Assembly (NCBI GenBank): GCA_022842325.1
Contig: JALHPU010000020.1
Coordinates: 1-64,000 of the forward strand
Direction: 5' to 3'
DNA length: 64,000 bases
Source of the DNA: Sulfuritalea sp.
Lineage (GTDB): Bacteria; Pseudomonadota; Gammaproteobacteria; Burkholderiales; Rhodocyclaceae
Position numbers and translations under genes: made by a program. Of the stretch, positions 1 through 8,455 are shown piece after piece (the stretch's first letter is position 1; every line of letters begins with the position of its first letter). Below the pieces are notes generated by a model that saw only the letters and a list, made by a program, of their open reading frames with translations, did not search any database and was not told the origin of the DNA.

Positions 1-231
1 CAAACAGGAAGGCTGCAAGCGCCTCAACGTGCGCCTTACTCAAAGCGGGGTTGCGACCTCAGCAGGCAGGACTGCCGACTTCGGGATGGATTACGGTTTG
101 AACCTTTGTCGGGATGGCAACCCGCCGACAGAAGGGATGGACCTCGAACAGGCCGGGAAGGTGCTTGAGAGACAGTTTGATTAACGGCTTTATTGCTACG
201 GACCAATCGCGCAATCGGAGTCTGGGCCTGG
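1..231. other. Left-edge DNA with no supported gene
   Basis: No reading frame here has a credible start, length and protein character, and I see no RNA gene or clear repeat. It lies 3' of the HEPN gene and is probably part of the accessory element that continues off the left edge. Confidence 0.5.
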
Positions 232-648
232 CTATTCAAGCATTTTCGATACTTCAGCTATCAGGGAGCCTGCCAGATCACATAGCTCTGTGATGGCGGA
301 CTCGTCTACTTCCAGAAATCCCTCGTACTCAGCCAGGTTCCGCTTCTGATGAGCGGCATCCAGCACTCGCCAGCGGGGCGCAGGCCAATTCAAGGATGCG
401 TGAGGCACTGGAACACGGTGTATCGGTTTTCGCTGCGATAGCCATGCCAGCGAAGCGGCAGTCAAGGCAGCCGCGTGGGCGGCGTTGTAGGCGCTGGTGA
501 AGCGACCTTCAATGGAGAGATTTACCAGTCGAGCATCTTCCAGGCGGGTTCTTGCCATCGCCAACATCCGCCTGGCCTCGGCCGCGTTGCGCGGTTCGGC
601 CTTGAGTTGGCCGATGCGGACCAGATTATCGAGTGCGGGCAGGCTCAT
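232..648 (-). CDS. HEPN-domain protein of a MNT/HEPN pair (putative RNase toxin)
   Basis: A 138-residue, mostly helical protein. Near its C-terminus is Arg-Asn-Leu-Ala-Glu-Tyr (about residues 107-112), which fits the R-x4-H/Y signature of HEPN domains; that motif forms the RNase site or, in HepT-type proteins, the residue AMPylated by the partner. I place the start at the ATG at 648 because a GGAG lies 6 bases upstream; the frame stays open to a TTG at 660. The gene overlaps the 3' end of the nucleotidyltransferase gene by 23 bases, the usual layout of a two-gene MNT/HEPN module. Function as a toxin is inferred from family and partner, not shown. Confidence 0.72.
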   Translation of the reverse strand: MSLPALDNLVRIGQLKAEPRNAAEARRMLAMARTRLEDARLVNLSIEGRFTSAYNAAHAAALTAASLAWLSQRKPIHRVPVPHASLNWPAPRWRVLDAAHQKRNLAEYEGFLEVDESAITELCDLAGSLIAEVSKMLE

Positions 649-1216
649 GGGCATCTCCAATCAATGGAAGAATGGGCTGCGCCAGGACGCGATTCACAAA
701 TGAATCGGGTTCGGCACGACGGCGCTCAAATTCGGCCGGGGTGTAGCAGGTTGGATTGATTTTTCGTCCCAATTGCGCTTCCAGCGGGACCAGTAACTCA
801 AGAACGCTACTCAGCAACAGGTTATCGCCGACAAGCATCACGTCGATGTCGCTATGCGCGGTGTCGGATTGTTTCGCCACGGAGCCATAAACCCATGCCC
901 CTTGCAGGCCGGGGGCCAGGGGCAGCAGCGCTTCGCGCAGCAGGGGTTCCACCCCCAGCGTTTTTCGCGTCAGCCCGACCAACTCGCTAAAAACTGGGCT
1001 TTGCGGATTGGCCTGGAATCGTCTCAGGTTGCCGACCCGCTCGGAACAGACCAGACCCGCATCAGCCAGCCGGTTCAATTCCCTTTGTAGGGAGGCACTT
1101 CCCAAACCCGTGAGCCGACGCAATTCGCTCAGGTGATAGCCACGTTCAGGCTGGCCAAAAAGCCACTGAAAGACGCGGGATTGGCTATCGGTAAAAAGAG
1201 AAGTAGCGATCGACAT
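626..1216 (-). CDS. HTH-MNT nucleotidyltransferase, partner of the HEPN protein
   Basis: A 196-residue protein with two parts. Residues ~1-90 look like a winged helix-turn-helix (RGYHLSELRRLTGLG onward, a recognition-helix pattern). Residues ~105-180 are a minimal nucleotidyltransferase with Gly-Ser-Val-Ala ... Ser-Asp-Ile-Asp, the GS-x10-DxD catalytic motif. In known MNT/HEPN systems the MNT protein neutralises the HEPN RNase, by AMPylation or by binding; the fused HTH suggests it also represses the pair. The ATG at 1216 is chosen over an upstream TTG (1243) because it removes an unnatural N-terminus and leaves the inverted repeat at 1227-1242 as an upstream operator. Confidence 0.72.
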   Translation of the reverse strand: MSIATSLFTDSQSRVFQWLFGQPERGYHLSELRRLTGLGSASLQRELNRLADAGLVCSERVGNLRRFQANPQSPVFSELVGLTRKTLGVEPLLREALLPLAPGLQGAWVYGSVAKQSDTAHSDIDVMLVGDNLLLSSVLELLVPLEAQLGRKINPTCYTPAEFERRRAEPDSFVNRVLAQPILPLIGDAHEPARTR

Positions 1217-1226
1217 AGCCAAATAA

Positions 1227-1242
1227 TGGCATGAACATGCCA
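1227..1242. promoter_or_regulatory. Inverted repeat just upstream of the MNT gene
   Basis: TGGCATG-AA-CATGCCA, 7-bp perfect arms with a 2-bp spacer, 10 bases upstream of the chosen MNT start. Position and symmetry fit an autorepression operator bound by the MNT protein's N-terminal HTH. That role is inference. Confidence 0.45.
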
Positions 1243-1443
1243 AAAAGTAGCATGAATTCTTCAGGCGATCACGCAGTCACACACATAAGCGTCATGAAGT
1301 GAAGCCTATATTTGCTGGCGAGGTCTTGATCCCGAGGATATCAGCCCAGATAGTCTGGATGCTTGGAAACACCTGCCATGGATAACGAACTGGATCACTA
1401 TCGCCGTCCAAGTCCGAAGTTCGATTGACAAGGATATGTCCAT
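1243..1443. other. Intergenic DNA with a possible gene remnant
   Basis: From about 1300 to 1455 one plus-strand frame stays open and reads like coding sequence (LDPEDISPDSLDAW near 1328-1369), but it has no start codon or ribosome site and a stop lies shortly upstream. It may be the tail of a gene truncated when the element was assembled. I recognise no family. Confidence 0.25.
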
Positions 1444-1842
1444 ATGGGCATAATCCAACGAATGTCAAAGCAGGCTCGAAAGCCCCTCAAATGGATTGGA
1501 TCAGCCAAGCGCGATCTGGATTCAATGCCTGAGGATGTGAAGGACTTATTCGGGCACGCCATTGATCTCGCACAAGCGGGCGGCAAGCACCAGGACGCTA
1601 AAGCGCTGAGTGGATTTGGCTCTGCGGGTGTGTTGGAAGTGGTCGAAGATTTTCGCAGCGACACCTACCGTGCTGTCTACACGGTCAAGTTCGCCGGATG
1701 GGTCTATGTTCTGCATTGCTTCCAGAAGAAGTCCAAGAGTGGCATCAAAACGCCCAAGGAGGATATGGATATGATCAATGCCCGTCTGAAGGCCGCGAAA
1801 CAGGATTTCGAGAATTGGCAAAAACAGCAAGGAGCTCGATGA
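1444..1842 (+). CDS. RelE/HigB-like toxin (phage Gp49-like family)
   Basis: A 132-residue basic protein. The central block FRSDTYRAVYTVKFAGWVYV followed by LHCFQKKSKSGIKTP is the signature of the Gp49-like/HigB mRNA-interferase family: a core beta sheet, then a Lys-rich stretch ending in a helix. Such toxins cleave mRNA on the ribosome and are held inactive by an XRE-type antitoxin. The next gene overlaps it by 4 bases and is exactly such an antitoxin, giving the toxin-first order of higBA loci. The start could also be the ATG at 1462; neither has a strong ribosome site. Not obviously damaged, so likely a functional module. Confidence 0.82.
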   Translation: MGIIQRMSKQARKPLKWIGSAKRDLDSMPEDVKDLFGHAIDLAQAGGKHQDAKALSGFGSAGVLEVVEDFRSDTYRAVYTVKFAGWVYVLHCFQKKSKSGIKTPKEDMDMINARLKAAKQDFENWQKQQGAR

Positions 1843-2171
1843 TGAATGGAAATGACGAACTTACCGTCGAAGAAGGCAGCACCAACGTCTATGCCGACCT
1901 GGGTTATGCCGACGCGCCGGAGATGCAGCGCAAGTCTCAGCTTGCCGCCGAGATCGCGCGCGCAATCAAGGCGCGGCACCTGACGCAAGACGGTGCCGCC
2001 GCATTGCTCGGCATCGAGCAGTCAAAGGTGTCGCGCATTACTAGAGGACAGTTCCGCGGTGTCAGCGAAGCCAAGCTGCTGGAACTGGTGGCGAAGTTGG
2101 GCCACGACGTCAAAATCGTCGTTGGTCCCGTGCGTCGGCGCGCCGGCAAAATCGAGTTGCAGTTCGCATAG
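1839..2171 (+). CDS. XRE-family antitoxin (HigA-like)
   Basis: A 110-residue protein. Residues ~32-90 form an XRE helix-turn-helix (AARAIKARHLTQDGAAALLG-type: LTQDGAAALLGIEQSKVSRI), and the tail is short and basic (VRRRAGKIELQF). The ATG at 1839 overlaps the toxin stop (ATGATGA) and has AAGGAG 4 bases upstream inside the toxin gene, implying translational coupling. Expected role: bind and neutralise the upstream toxin and repress the shared promoter. It belongs to the long-N-terminus HigA group that usually partners Gp49-like toxins. Confidence 0.85.
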   Translation: MMNGNDELTVEEGSTNVYADLGYADAPEMQRKSQLAAEIARAIKARHLTQDGAAALLGIEQSKVSRITRGQFRGVSEAKLLELVAKLGHDVKIVVGPVRRRAGKIELQFA

Positions 2172-2423
2172 GCCTTGGACAGCGATGCTCCGCATTTTGG
2201 AGCGGCGTGCCGATCCGCTTGGCGGTCTCCAGAAACAGGCCCCGACGTTCGTCGGTAGCGTCTAGCGACGATAAGTAAGGAGTGGCAAAGTGGCAACGCC
2301 GGTATCGGCTATCATGTCGGCTGTAATGTAGGATTTCCGGCAGACTAATATGTTGGATTTTTTGGGGCGGGCGGATAGCGGGTGGATGCGCTTAGTAAGT
2401 GATTGATTTACTACAATATACAT
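2172..2423. other. Non-coding end of the accessory region
   Basis: About 250 bases with no supported gene. It is more AT-rich near 2310-2420 than the core genes and stops exactly where the tRNA-Cys fragment begins, as expected for the inner flank of an integrated element's attachment site. Confidence 0.4.
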
Positions 2424-2471
2424 CGGCCTGCAAAGCCGTGTACCTCGGTTCGATTCCGGGTCGCGCCTCCA
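2424..2471 (+). pseudogene. 3' fragment of a tRNA-Cys(GCA) gene, probable attachment site
   Basis: This stretch matches the 3' half of a tRNA-Cys: most of the 5' anticodon-stem strand (CGGC), a loop with GCA at 2430-2432, a variable loop, a T-arm with loop TTCGATT at 2449-2455 and 5 stem pairs, the 3' acceptor strand, discriminator T (typical of tRNA-Cys) and CCA at 2469-2471. The 5' half is missing: the 26 bases upstream have neither GGCGCGA nor a D-arm, and base 2423 no longer fits the anticodon stem. Such 3' duplications are left when an integrase recombines into a tRNA gene. It is not a functional tRNA. Confidence 0.8.
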
Positions 2472-2641
2472 GTGTTCTTCCCTTTCTATGTCAGAGCTTG
2501 CGAAGAAATCGTCGCGAGCGGGCCGCAGCGGGGTGCGGCCGGAGCGCAGCTACCGGAATGTACGCGTTTGTACATGAGGATAGCGAGCACCGCCCAAGCC
2601 CCGATCCGGCACGCGCAGTAGATTTATTCACAAGCTCTCGG
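2472..2641. other. Spacer with two hairpins upstream of tRNA-Leu
   Basis: No gene. A 7-bp-arm hairpin, GGCCGCA / TGCGGCC, lies at 2521-2540, and a weaker one, ATGTAC / GTACAT, at 2558-2575. The first closely resembles the hairpin between boxB and boxA (20 of 23 positions identical between 2521-2543 and 43393-43415). Confidence 0.45.
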
Positions 2642-2726
2642 GCCCGGGTGGTGAAATTGGTAGACACAAGGGACTTAAAATCCCTCGGCGCAAGCCATAC
2701 CGGTTCAAGTCCGGTTCCGGGCACCA
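2642..2726 (+). tRNA. tRNA-Leu(UAA)
   Basis: Complete 85-nt cloverleaf. The acceptor GCCCGGG pairs with the 3' strand before discriminator A and encoded CCA at 2724-2726. The anticodon stem AGGGA/TCCCT encloses the loop CTTAAAA, giving anticodon TAA. The long variable arm is typical of the Leu class, and the T-loop is TTCAAGT. It reads leucine UUA/UUG codons. Confidence 0.95.
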
Positions 2727-2739
2727 TCCATACACACGC

Positions 2740-3171
2740 GTGATAGTTCTCAATCTTCTCTGCGATCAGGGGCACCGTTTCGAAGGCTGGTTCGCTTCGG
2801 GCGAGGCGTTTCGCGCCCAAAGCCAGCGCCATCTGCTGCAGTGTCCGCAGTGCCATACCTCGGGCATCAGCCAGTTGCCGTCAGCACCGCACGTCAAGCG
2901 CGGCAATGCCACTCCAGTAGTGGTTGAAAAGCCTTCGCTGCCGGCTGCGCCCGCAATGATGGAGCAGTTTCAGCAAGCCCTGGTCAAGATGGCGCGGCAG
3001 GCAGAAAACGTCGGCGAGCGTTTCCCCGAGGAAGCGCGCCGCATTCACTATGACGAAGTGCCCGCGCGCAGCATTCGCGGCGTGGCGACTGCCGATGAAA
3101 CCCGCGACTTGCTCGAAGAGGGCATTGTGGTGCTTCCGGCACCCGTGCCGCCTGAAGACGAGTTGCACTGA
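2740..3171 (+). CDS. DUF1178 family protein
   Basis: A 143-residue soluble protein. The N-terminus MIVLNLLCDQGHRFEGWFAS and the pair of Cys motifs (C8, then CPQC near 35-38) match the zinc-ribbon-like start of DUF1178 proteins, common in alpha- and betaproteobacteria. Start is GTG at 2740. The C-terminal half (EEARRIHYDEVPARSIRGVAT) is the family's conserved block. Biochemical function is unknown. It stands alone between tRNA-Leu and a convergent phosphoesterase gene. Confidence 0.85.
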   Translation: MIVLNLLCDQGHRFEGWFASGEAFRAQSQRHLLQCPQCHTSGISQLPSAPHVKRGNATPVVVEKPSLPAAPAMMEQFQQALVKMARQAENVGERFPEEARRIHYDEVPARSIRGVATADETRDLLEEGIVVLPAPVPPEDELH

Positions 3172-3186
3172 TTTCTGGCGGGTGGC

Positions 3187-4131
3187 CTAGCGCGGCTGCC
3201 AGAGGCGCGGCGAGAATCGGAATACCTGCGGGTCCGCCGCATCAACCTGGGCCCTGACCCAGCCGAAGAAGGGCGAACCCATGGTTTCGACGCGGGTGAA
3301 ATTCTTCACTGTTTCTCCGCTGGCCGGATCTTCCATCGGCCGATCGATCCGATACCGGTGCGTGTCGCCATGGACCAGCGCCACCTGGCCGGAGAAGGCC
3401 AGCGTTTCCTCGCGCAATTGCGTCAGGAAGTCGCGATAGCCGGGGCTCGGATTGCCGGCATTGGCGGCGAAAACGCCCGGATTGCCCTGCATCGCGATCA
3501 GGATGCCAACCAACTTGCGCGTGCGCGCCAGCGCAAAGGACTCGGCCAGCCAGGCGCGGTTGGCAGCGCTGCGCTCGATGAACTCCGGCACCGGTCCGCC
3601 AGTGCGCCGCGGGCCATGAAAGTTGTTTTCGCTGCCTGTCACGTTGAGGCCGACAAACAGGGCGCCGCCGGCTTCCCAGCGCACGTTCTCGCGGTAGCGG
3701 GAAAACGCCGGATCGCGGCTCTGGCGTTCCAGCTTCAGCCGTCGCCGGCCCAGTGCGAAATCATCGGGGAAGAATAATTCGCGCAGCTTGCCGAGACGTT
3801 CCACGGGATCGTAGCGGCCGTTGCTCTTGCGATGGCAATCGGTCCAGTCGTTATCGCCCGGCAAATAGACCAGCGGATGCGCCGACTTTTGAAAGACGGC
3901 CAGGATGTCCCTGAACGCCTCGTCACTGCAGGCGCTGTCGCCGTCCTTGATGTCGCCGTCGTGGATCACGAAGGCCAGGTTCTCGCCATCCATGGCCGCG
4001 ATCAAATCGGGCAGGTGCTCGCGCTCCCAGCGGTTGTAGGGCGTGTCGCCGAACAGGCCGAAGGTGAGGGGCTCGGCGTTTGCTGAAAATGCCAGCAGCG
4101 CCGCGGCCAGCAGCGGAAACAGTCGCTTCAC
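3187..4131 (-). CDS. Exported calcineurin-like metallophosphoesterase
   Basis: A 314-residue protein with a Sec signal peptide ([19 protein letters not shown], cleavage near residue 19). Motifs of the calcineurin-like phosphoesterase fold follow in order: [10 protein letters not shown] (metal-binding Asp), [18 protein letters not shown] (the GDN-x-D/H block), and a late VHGDTHRYR (GxxH). This predicts a periplasmic dinuclear-metal phosphatase of unknown substrate. Its ATG overlaps the mutS stop by 4 bases, so it is translationally coupled to mutS; I see no functional link to mismatch repair. Confidence 0.82.
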   Translation of the reverse strand: MKRLFPLLAAALLAFSANAEPLTFGLFGDTPYNRWEREHLPDLIAAMDGENLAFVIHDGDIKDGDSACSDEAFRDILAVFQKSAHPLVYLPGDNDWTDCHRKSNGRYDPVERLGKLRELFFPDDFALGRRRLKLERQSRDPAFSRYRENVRWEAGGALFVGLNVTGSENNFHGPRRTGGPVPEFIERSAANRAWLAESFALARTRKLVGILIAMQGNPGVFAANAGNPSPGYRDFLTQLREETLAFSGQVALVHGDTHRYRIDRPMEDPASGETVKNFTRVETMGSPFFGWVRAQVDAADPQVFRFSPRLWQPR

Positions 4132-6707
4132 GACCTGGCGAGCTTGTGCAACTGGTAGAGCTTTTCCAGCGCTTCGCGCGGACTCAATTCATCGGGATTG
4201 ACGTCGCGCAGCGCGTCGAGCGCCGCATGCGGCGGTTCGGGCAGCGGCGGTGCGCTGGCGAACAGGTCGGGCTGGGTAAGCGAACCGACCTCGCGGTTTT
4301 CCAGCAGCGTCAGCCGGCGCCGCGCTTCGCGCACCACGGCCGACGGCATGCCGGCCAGCGCGGCGACCTGCACGCCATAACTTTGCGAGGCCGGACCTTC
4401 TTCCACCGCATGCAGGAACACGATCTTGTGCCCATGCTCGACCGCGTCGAGATGGACGTTGGCGCAGACCGGGTAATCCTGCGCCAGTCGCGTCAGCTCG
4501 AAATAGTGCGTGGAGAACAGGGTCCAGGCGCGGTTCTTCTCGATCAGGTGGCGGGCGATGGCGAAGGCCAGCGCGACGCCGTCGAAGGTCGAGGTGCCGC
4601 GACCGATTTCGTCCATCAGCACCAGCGACTTGTCGGTCGCGCCGTTGAGGATGGCGGCGGCCTCGGTCATCTCGACCATGAAGGTGGAGCGCCCGGAGGC
4701 GAGGTCGTCCGAGGCACCGATGCGCGTGTAGATCGCGTCGATCGGACCCAGCCGGCAGCGCGCGGCGGGAACGAAGCTGCCGCAGTGAGCGAGCAGCACG
4801 ATCAGCGCGGCCTGGCGCATGTAGGTCGATTTGCCGCCCATGTTGGGGCCGGTGATCAGCAGCATGCGGCGCGCCGGCGAAAGGCGCGTGTCGTTGGCTA
4901 TGAAGCTGTCGATCTGCCGTTCGACGACGGGATGACGGCCGCCCTCGATTTCTATCGCGGCCTCGGTGCAGAACTCCGGCTGGCGGTAGTCGTGGCGCAC
5001 GGCAGCGGTGGCGAAAGCGGCGAGGCCGTCGAGCTCCGCGATCGCCCGGGCGATGCGCTGCAGCACCGGAATGTGGATCATCAGCGCGCCGAGCAACTCT
5101 TCCCACAGTTGCCTTTCCAGCGCCAGCGCGCGTTCGTTGGCCGACAGCGCCTTGTCTTCGAACGTCTTGAGCTCCGGCGTGATGTAGCGTTCGGCGTTCT
5201 TCAGGGTTTGCCGGCGACGGTAGTCGTCGGGAATTTTTTCGACGTTGGCGTGGGTGACCTCGATGTAGAAGCCATGCACCTTGTTGTACTCGACCTTGAG
5301 ATTACCGATGCCGCTGCGCTCGCGTTCGCGCGCTTCGAGTGCGATCAGGAAGGCGCCGCAGTTGTCCTGGATGGCGCGCAGTTCGTCGAGGTCGGCGTTG
5401 TAGCCCGGGGCGATCACGCCGCCTTCGCGGATCAGTGCCGACGGCTCCACGGCGACGGCCTCGGTCAGCAGGCTGACGCAGGCCTGCGGCGTGCTCAGCG
5501 CGGCAGCGAGTTCGGCGAGTCGCGGCGCCGTGTCACCAGCGCCGACTGTCGAGCGGATGCCGTCGAGACGTGCGAGGCTGTCGCGCAACGAAGACAGATC
5601 GCGCGGACGGGCACTCTTCAGGGCGATGCGCGCGGTGATGCGGTCGATGTCGGCAAAGCCGGACAGCGCCTTGGCCAGCGCGGCGAACGGGCCGTTGCCA
5701 GCATCGCCGATCAGCGCGGCGACGGCCTCGTGCCGCGCGCGCGGGATGCCGCGCTCGGTCAGCGGGTGGTGCAGGCAGTGGCGCAGCCAGCGCGAGCCCA
5801 TGCTGGTGGCGCAGGTGTCGAGCAGGGAGAGCAGGGTGGGGGCGGCTTCACCGCGCAGGGTTTCGGAAATTTCCAGGTTGCGCCGGGTCGCCGCGTCGAG
5901 GCGCAGGTAGCTGCCTTCGTGTTCTACGGTCAGTTGCGTGACGTGGGCCAGCGCCTGCAACTGCGTGGCCTGGGCGTAACGATAGAGCGCACCGGCGGCG
6001 GCCAGTCCGAGTTCCTCGTCGTGTACGCCGAACCCGGCCAGGTCGCGGGTGCCGAAGTGCTCGGCCAGCGCATTCGCCGCGGAACGCGCGTCGAAGTGCC
6101 AGTCCGGCAAATGCTGGCTGACGGCACGGTGCTCCGGCACGCCGCTGCGCAGCCCGTCGGGCAGCAGCAGTTCGGCCGGGCGCAGGCGTTCGAAGTGCGC
6201 GGGCAGGGCGTCGAGCGAGGTTTCCAGTAGGCGCAGGTCGCCATTGGCGAGGTTGAGCCAGGCCAGGCCCGCGCGCTGGCGGTCGATCGTCAGCGCCAAC
6301 AGCAGGCTGTCGTTGCGGTCGTCGAGCAGGTTGGCGTCGGTCAGCGTGCCGGGCGTGACGATGCGCGTCACGGCGCGCTCGACCGGGCCCTTGGCCAGGG
6401 CCGGGTCGCCGATCTGCTCGCAGATCGCCACCGAAACGCCGAGCTTGACCAGCTTGGCCAGGTAGCCGTCGGCGGCGTGGTAGGGAATGCCGGCCATCGG
6501 GATCGGTTTGCCGGCCGACTGGCCGCGCGCGGTCAGCGTGATGTCGAGCAGGCGCGCGGCGCGCTCTGCGTCGTCATAGAACAGCTCGTAGAAATCCCCC
6601 ATGCGGAAGAACAGCAGCTTGTCGGGATGTTCCGCCTTGGCGCGCAGCCATTGCTGCATTACGGGGGTGTGGGCCGCCAGTTCGGCGGCCGTCATGGCGG
6701 CCGACAT
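4128..6707 (-). CDS. mutS: DNA mismatch repair protein MutS
   Basis: 859 residues, normal for MutS. The N-terminal mismatch-binding domain contains the [15 protein letters not shown] block (the mismatch-wedging Phe-x-Glu lies in the adjoining conserved region), then connector, lever and clamp domains. The C-terminal ABC ATPase has the Walker [15 protein letters not shown] (~residues 623-636), the Walker [17 protein letters not shown], and STHYFELT. It recognises base mismatches and recruits MutL. The gene lies 10 bases after suhB and overlaps the phosphoesterase gene downstream, so the three are probably one transcript. A copy of the 21-bp dispersed repeat sits in frame at 5527-5547, giving VGAGDTA at ~residues 388-394 in a loop of the core/lever region. 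Confidence 0.97.
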   Translation of the reverse strand: MSAAMTAAELAAHTPVMQQWLRAKAEHPDKLLFFRMGDFYELFYDDAERAARLLDITLTARGQSAGKPIPMAGIPYHAADGYLAKLVKLGVSVAICEQIGDPALAKGPVERAVTRIVTPGTLTDANLLDDRNDSLLLALTIDRQRAGLAWLNLANGDLRLLETSLDALPAHFERLRPAELLLPDGLRSGVPEHRAVSQHLPDWHFDARSAANALAEHFGTRDLAGFGVHDEELGLAAAGALYRYAQATQLQALAHVTQLTVEHEGSYLRLDAATRRNLEISETLRGEAAPTLLSLLDTCATSMGSRWLRHCLHHPLTERGIPRARHEAVAALIGDAGNGPFAALAKALSGFADIDRITARIALKSARPRDLSSLRDSLARLDGIRSTVGAGDTAPRLAELAAALSTPQACVSLLTEAVAVEPSALIREGGVIAPGYNADLDELRAIQDNCGAFLIALEARERERSGIGNLKVEYNKVHGFYIEVTHANVEKIPDDYRRRQTLKNAERYITPELKTFEDKALSANERALALERQLWEELLGALMIHIPVLQRIARAIAELDGLAAFATAAVRHDYRQPEFCTEAAIEIEGGRHPVVERQIDSFIANDTRLSPARRMLLITGPNMGGKSTYMRQAALIVLLAHCGSFVPAARCRLGPIDAIYTRIGASDDLASGRSTFMVEMTEAAAILNGATDKSLVLMDEIGRGTSTFDGVALAFAIARHLIEKNRAWTLFSTHYFELTRLAQDYPVCANVHLDAVEHGHKIVFLHAVEEGPASQSYGVQVAALAGMPSAVVREARRRLTLLENREVGSLTQPDLFASAPPLPEPPHAALDALRDVNPDELSPREALEKLYQLHKLARS
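5527..5547. repeat. 21-bp dispersed repeat, copy 1 (inside mutS)
   Basis: GCCGTGTCACC then AGCGCCGACT on the plus strand, 20 of 21 positions identical to the consensus. On the coding strand it reads in frame as Val-Gly-Ala-Gly-Asp-Thr-Ala. Confidence 0.6.
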
Positions 6708-6717
6708 CGGACTCGGG

Positions 6718-7524
6718 TCAGGCCTTGAGTTTTGCGGTCAGATGGGGAGTGATGAGTTGCAGCAACTGCGAAAAGATCTTGGGGTTGCCGCCGATGATGT
6801 TGCCGGTAGTCATGTAGTTGGCTTCGCCCGACAAATCGCCGACCAGGCCGCCGGCCTCGGTGATCAGCAGCGTCCCGGCGGCCATGTCCCAGGGCGACAG
6901 CCCGAGTTCCCAGAAGCCGTCCATGCGCCCGCAGGCGACCCAGGCCAGGTCCAGCGATGCCGCACCGGGGCGGCGCATGCCAGAGGTCTTTTGCGCGACG
7001 TCGCGGAAGATCGCCAGGTAGGCATCGATGTGATCGAACATGCGATACGGGAAGCCGGTGCCGATCAGCGCTTCGTCGAGCTTGGTGCGCTTGGCGACGC
7101 GTATGCGCTTCTCGTTGACGAAGGCGCCGCCACCCTTGCTGGCGGTGAAGATTTCATTGCGGTTGGGGTCATACACCACCGCCTGGGTCATGACGCCCTT
7201 GTGCGCGAGGCCGATGGAAATCGCGTATTGCGGCACGCCGTGGATGAAGTTGGTGGTGCCGTCCAGCGGATCGATGATCCACTGGTACTCACTGTCGGCG
7301 CTGGTGCCGGCCAGGCCTGACTCCTCTGCTAAAATTCCATAGCTCGGATAAGCCTCGCGCAACACATCCAGAATGGCGGCTTCTGCGGCACGGTCGACCT
7401 CCGTTACGTAATCGCTTTGCTGCTTGACGTCGATCCTGAGCTTGTCGACGTCGAGGCTGGCGCGGTTGATGATCTGGCCGGCGCGACGCGCGGCTTTGAC
7501 GGCTATGTTCAGCGTGGGATGCAT
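6718..7524 (-). CDS. suhB: Inositol-1-monophosphatase family protein SuhB
   Basis: 268 residues, the family's usual size. The two signatures are present: [15 protein letters not shown] (metal-binding Asp pair, motif 1) near residues 81-95 and [17 protein letters not shown] (motif 2) near 217-233, plus LAEESG, the Glu ligand. The enzyme is a Mg-dependent phosphatase of inositol monophosphate; in Escherichia coli SuhB also acts with Nus factors in rRNA transcription. It is divergent from trmJ (75-bp gap) and first in the suhB-mutS-phosphoesterase unit. Confidence 0.95.
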   Translation of the reverse strand: MHPTLNIAVKAARRAGQIINRASLDVDKLRIDVKQQSDYVTEVDRAAEAAILDVLREAYPSYGILAEESGLAGTSADSEYQWIIDPLDGTTNFIHGVPQYAISIGLAHKGVMTQAVVYDPNRNEIFTASKGGGAFVNEKRIRVAKRTKLDEALIGTGFPYRMFDHIDAYLAIFRDVAQKTSGMRRPGAASLDLAWVACGRMDGFWELGLSPWDMAAGTLLITEAGGLVGDLSGEANYMTTGNIIGGNPKIFSQLLQLITPHLTAKLKA

Positions 7525-7599
7525 GGGTTTTTAAGGCGGGGCAAGCCAAAGATGGGCGCAAACAGCGCGCGAAGTGCGCAATTCTATCCCGGGACATAA

Positions 7600-8397
7600 A
7601 TGAACACCACGCCACTGCCCCCTCCTGCCGTCCTCGATCGCATTCGCGTGGTGCTTTCGCATCCGAGTCACCCGGGCAACATCGGCGCGGCGGCGCGGGC
7701 CATGAAGACCATGGGCCTGTCGCATCTGGTGCTGGTCAATCCGAAGGCCTTTCCCGATGCCCAGGCCGATGCCATGGCGGCCGGCGCCACCGATCTGCTG
7801 GTGCAGGCCGAGGTGGTTTCCTCATTGCCGGAGGCCTTGTCCGGTACCGTGCTGGCCGTCGCCATGACCGCGCGCCGCCGCGAACTGGCGACGCCCGCGT
7901 TGTGGGCGCGCGACGCCGCAACGGAAGTGGTGGCGATGGCGGCCACGGGCGATGTGGCACTGGTGTTCGGCAACGAGACATCGGGGCTGTCCAACGAGGA
8001 ACTGGGTCAGTGCCGGCGCTGGGCGATGATTCCGGTCAATGCCGAGTTCAGTTCGCTGAATCTTGCCGCCGCGGTGCAGGTGATGTGCTACGAACTGCGC
8101 CTCGCCGCGCTCGACCCCGGCCGGCCACCGGCGGTGTCGGGCGCCGGGGACCTCGCCAGCCACGACGAAGTGGAAGGCCTGATCACCCATATCGAGCGCG
8201 CGGCGATTTCCAGCGAGTTCCTCGACCCGGCGAGCCCGAAGCGGCTCATATTGCGTCTGCGCCGGATGTTTTCCCGTGCCGCGCCGGAAAAGGAAGAGGT
8301 GAATATCCTGCGGGGACTGTTTGCGGCATTGGAAAAAGCCGGGTCATACCCAACTGGAACCGATAGTAGAAAGTCCGGGCAGGGCGGTGAACAGTGA
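7600..8397 (+). CDS. trmJ: tRNA (cytidine/uridine-2'-O-)-methyltransferase TrmJ
   Basis: 265 residues. It shows the SPOUT-family order: HPGNIGAAARAMKTMGLSHL (motif 1), ALVFGNETSGLSNEEL (motif 2, knot, SAM binding) and IPVNAEFSSLNLAAAVQVM (motif 3). It methylates the 2'-O of position 32 in certain tRNAs. The C-terminal ~80 residues are the family's extension. It is upstream of cysE with a 58-bp gap that contains a likely cysE promoter. In many beta- and gammaproteobacteria trmJ neighbours the isc locus, as here. Confidence 0.95.
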   Translation: MNTTPLPPPAVLDRIRVVLSHPSHPGNIGAAARAMKTMGLSHLVLVNPKAFPDAQADAMAAGATDLLVQAEVVSSLPEALSGTVLAVAMTARRRELATPALWARDAATEVVAMAATGDVALVFGNETSGLSNEELGQCRRWAMIPVNAEFSSLNLAAAVQVMCYELRLAALDPGRPPAVSGAGDLASHDEVEGLITHIERAAISSEFLDPASPKRLILRLRRMFSRAAPEKEEVNILRGLFAALEKAGSYPTGTDSRKSGQGGEQ

Positions 8398-8412
8398 ATT
8401 GCAATTAAATGC

Positions 8413-8441
8413 TTGACCCCGGCGCTCGGGATTTCTACCAT
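8413..8441 (+). promoter_or_regulatory. Likely sigma-70 promoter of cysE
   Basis: TTGACC (8413-8418), 17-bp spacer, TACCAT (8436-8441), ending 14 bases before the cysE ATG. The short leader leaves only TCAGAAAG as a weak ribosome site. Confidence 0.45.
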
Positions 8442-8455
8442 TTCAGAAAGTACTA

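Noticed and set aside
36..239. A 67-codon minus-strand frame at the left edge
   Set aside because: Low-complexity Ser/Arg/Pro content, no ribosome site, no family resemblance.
2399..2743. A 114-codon frame spanning the tRNA-Cys fragment and tRNA-Leu
   Set aside because: It runs through a clear tRNA gene and has no protein character.
4080..6230. A 716-codon plus-strand frame over mutS
   Set aside because: Antisense to mutS, Gly/Arg/Gln/Val-rich with no domain; mutS motifs are decisive.
7293..7313. A partial repeat match (GTCGGCGCTGG) inside suhB
   Set aside because: Only the first 11 bases fit and the rest is out of register.
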